This document shows positions 62,219-64,000 of a stretch of DNA of 64,000 nt, one piece after another. The DNA is taken from positions 2,294,001-2,358,000 of the forward strand of contig NZ_PJMS01000001.1 of the NCBI RefSeq assembly GCF_002846555.1, read 5' to 3'. A model generated the notes under the pieces. It saw only the letters and a program-made list of their open reading frames with translations, did no database searches and was not told the DNA's origin. This stretch comes from Aquimarina sp. MAR_2010_214. GTDB taxonomy: Bacteria > Bacteroidota > Bacteroidia > Flavobacteriales > Flavobacteriaceae. Positions within the stretch are counted from its first letter, which is position 1. Each line of letters begins with the position of its first letter. Both the position numbers and the translations under genes were made by a program.

Positions 62219-63241
62219 TTAATCTTCCTTAATACTGCTTATTTCACCAGTTCTACGTGTGCCACCTGCGCCATCACTACGATTACTTCCAAAAATCCAT
62301 ATTTCATCATTAAATAATAATGCGGTGTGGCCGTTGATACCATCTGTTCCTGGTCTGGGGCCTTCATATCTGGTCCAAGTGATCATATCTGATGAATACC
62401 ATATTTCGTTATTAAACTCGGTAAGGTTATCTTTACCAGCAATAACCCATACTTTATTGTTGTATACTGTTACAGAATGTGCATTTCTTTCTGAAAATAG
62501 AGTAGCGGGGCTAACTTCTAGCCATGAACCGCCAGTGGTACTGGTCCATATTTCATTTACTTTGTTACCTGCAATATCTTCTCCTCCTAATAGATACATT
62601 GCATCATTAAAAACAATACCTTTTTGTCCTGCTCTTCCAGGGAACGCATTATTAGTTTCTTGTATCCAGTCTAAGCCATTTGTTGTAGACCATACTTCGG
62701 TTTGGTTAGTTGTACGATTACCTTTTGTTACATACATTTTGCTGTTATATACGATGGTTTCATGAGCTGGTAAAGCTCCAAAAGGAGGTGATAATTCACT
62801 CCAGGATTCCCCATCGGTTGAATGCCATATATTGGTATATGGGACATCTGCAATGTTTTTGCCACCGATAAGCCAAAGTTGATCATTAAACGTAGTTAAT
62901 GTAACTCCCGAACGAAAAGATGTAAAGCTTGTTGGTGTAGTGCCAGAAAGGGGAACAGTAGCCCAATTAATACCATTACTACTGGACCAAAGAAAATGAG
63001 ATCCAGAACTACCATATGTGTTATAACCTCCAGCAGCATAAATTTTTCCATCAAAAATAGCCATTGCAACTTCTGCAAATTCACCCATTTGATCTTCTTG
63101 GGTTTGTACTGTAAAGGTTAAAGAAAGCTCTCCTCCTCTTCCTCCTCGTAAAGGAGCATTATTATCATCTTCTAAATCACATGAAAAATGAGTGACTGTA
63201 AGGATGATTAATAATAGTACATTGAAACTTTTTGTTTTCAT
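62219..63241 (-). CDS. Kelch-like beta-propeller lipoprotein
   Basis: A 340-residue lipoprotein (LLIILTVTHFSCDLEDDNNA). The body consists of about six kelch-like units of roughly 45-50 residues, with motifs such as GKIYAAGGYNTYG, FLWSSSNGINWATV, DQLWLIGGKN, IWHSTDGESW and KVWVIAGKDN. It is the first gene of the operon reading down to the OmpW-like barrel. It is related to the lipoprotein at 56370-57620 but lacks that protein's N-terminal fibronectin-like domain. Confidence 0.85.
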   Translation of the reverse strand: MKTKSFNVLLLIILTVTHFSCDLEDDNNAPLRGGRGGELSLTFTVQTQEDQMGEFAEVAMAIFDGKIYAAGGYNTYGSSGSHFLWSSSNGINWATVPLSGTTPTSFTSFRSGVTLTTFNDQLWLIGGKNIADVPYTNIWHSTDGESWSELSPPFGALPAHETIVYNSKMYVTKGNRTTNQTEVWSTTNGLDWIQETNNAFPGRAGQKGIVFNDAMYLLGGEDIAGNKVNEIWTSTTGGSWLEVSPATLFSERNAHSVTVYNNKVWVIAGKDNLTEFNNEIWYSSDMITWTRYEGPRPGTDGINGHTALLFNDEIWIFGSNRSDGAGGTRRTGEISSIKED

Positions 63242-63716
63242 TTCTTTTATTTTTAAAGTTTTACATCTTCATATCCCCATACAAAGAATATTGTTACCTC
63301 TATTATGAGTATTTTTCATAATTTTTTTTTAAAAAATCAAGCTTTCAACAAAAACAGAAATTTGATAGATGATACTCTTACTTTCTAAATTTTACTTCCT
63401 TAATTATTTTGTTTTTATGTATGATTTTTAACGTGTAGGTTCCGTCTTCTAAATGATTTATATTTAGATGTATGCTGTTCGTAGAAAAACTATTGAGTTG
63501 CCCTTTATAACTTTTTCTTTTTTTATTCATTCCAGCATGATCAATCAATAAATCAAACTTTGTTTTTAGACTTGATGGTAAAACTAGGATATGTAAAAGG
63601 AGATCGTTATAAGGTATGTAACAAAGACTATGAATTATGTAACATTAAGGGAATAGGGGGGATTACCCCCTTGTTTTTAGAAGTGTTTGTTAAGAGGTGA
63701 TAAGAAGATAAAAGAA
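63242..63716. other. Gap between surface operon and AraC gene
   Basis: This 475-nt gap contains the sorting-domain remnant at 63378-63644 and a small G/C hairpin (GGGGG, loop, CCCCC) at about 63656-63670. The AT-rich stretch at 63242-63370 probably holds the operon promoter. Confidence 0.5.
63378..63644 (-). pseudogene. Orphan type IX secretion C-terminal sorting domain (type A-like), truncated
   Basis: An 88-codon open frame reads, toward its end, LVLPSSLKTKFDLLIDHAGM, KSYKGQLNSFSTNSIHLNIN, then HLEDGTYTLKIIHKNKIIKE and VKFRK-stop. The order (YIPYNDLLLHI, a Leu/Asp/Gly-rich middle, HLEDGTYTLKI, Lys-rich end) matches a type A C-terminal sorting signal of type IX-secreted proteins. There is no start codon before the domain; the only ATG, at 63530, is inside it. 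The body of the protein is absent, so this is most likely the leftover 3' end of a deleted or inactivated surface-protein gene. Confidence 0.55.
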
Positions 63717-64000
63717 TTATTTACTTTCTTTAGTAGCATACTCAGAAGGAGTACATTGATACATTTCTTTAAAGCATTTAGTGAAATAAGAATGATCGTT
63801 GAAACCTACAGCATACCCAACCTGAGATACATTTGTGTCAGAATTTTCCAGTAGTTGTGCGGACAATTTAAGACGTTGAGACCTAATGAATTCTGAGGAT
63901 GTTAAGCCAGTTAGGGCCTTTAGTTTTCTGTGTAATTGCATTCGACTCATACCTATGGCTTTACTAAATTCTTCTACACTAAAAGAAGATTCTATCAATT
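63717..64000 (-). CDS. AraC-family regulator, C-terminal part (runs off the window)
   Basis: The last 94 codons of a gene that continues past base 64000. They contain the two-helix AraC/XylS DNA-binding domain: FSVEEFSKAIGMSRMQLHRK (first helix-turn-helix) and LENSDTNVSQVGYAVGFNDH with SYFTKCFKEMYQCTPSEYAT (second). In Bacteroidota this ending belongs to AraC regulators and to hybrid two-component proteins; which one applies cannot be seen. It lies upstream of the surface-gene operon and could regulate it. Confidence 0.88.
   Translation of the reverse strand, partial: LIESSFSVEEFSKAIGMSRMQLHRKLKALTGLTSSEFIRSQRLKLSAQLLENSDTNVSQVGYAVGFNDHSYFTKCFKEMYQCTPSEYATKESK

Overview
The window is AT-rich chromosomal DNA from a marine-type member of the Flavobacteriaceae; an Aquimarina-like genus is my guess, not a demonstrated assignment. 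Supporting signs are two outer-membrane beta-barrel receptors with carboxypeptidase-like N-termini, many lipoproteins with a Cys-Ser/Asp-rich start, a remnant of a type IX secretion C-terminal sorting domain, a cyclophilin-FKBP fusion, a DUF3276 (PUR-like) protein, a NusB with a long N-terminal extension, and several promoters fitting the Bacteroidota -7 box TAnnTTTG. I saw no rRNA, tRNA, insertion sequence, integrase, CRISPR array or replication origin.

Layout. 1-6.7 kb (minus strand): a serine hydrolase; a MarR / DUF2024 / thioredoxin-like group sharing a palindromic operator; an outer-membrane receptor; and a membrane-anchored LuxR regulator. 6.8-16.4 kb: htpG, a TetR-AarF pair, a scarred region holding a candidate minus-strand GG-leader peptide and a broken TPR sensor gene, then an intact TPR histidine kinase and LuxR response regulator, an AraC-like regulator and a stand-alone FabH-type ketosynthase. 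16.7-29.1 kb: a second TonB-type receptor, a CoA-binding protein, a sodium:solute symporter, a two-gene acyltransferase-like + ThiF/E1-like cassette, a LolD-type ATPase, a PAS protein, a degenerate methyltransferase-like protein, an ABC-F ATPase and lnt.

29.1-31.6 kb is the most unusual stretch. Five small double-glycine-leader peptide genes, plus a sixth broken copy, lie in a row. They share a nearly identical leader, and four cassettes share a 5' untranslated region, while the Cys-containing cores are unrelated to each other. A seventh such gene lies alone at 37.9-38.1 kb beside a LytTR response regulator and its TPR histidine kinase. No dedicated peptidase-transporter or maturase is in the window, so these are orphan precursors as far as can be seen here.

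31.7-55.7 kb is mostly housekeeping: pssA, lptB, a tatC/kdsD operon, recQ, the cyclophilin-FKBP fusion, an M14 peptidase, an ABC exporter, an amino-acid dehydrogenase, nusB-DUF1573-yajC, pepT, pyrD and a LysE-type exporter. A terminator-like hairpin sits between a good -7 box and the nusB start. 55.8-63.2 kb is a minus-strand run of surface or periplasmic genes (collagen-like lipoprotein, two kelch-like lipoproteins, OmpW-like barrel, TapB-like protein, unknown lipoprotein, OmpA-family protein, small secreted protein). It is followed by a relic sorting domain and a window-edge AraC regulator.

All family calls rest on reading motifs by eye, since no database search was possible.
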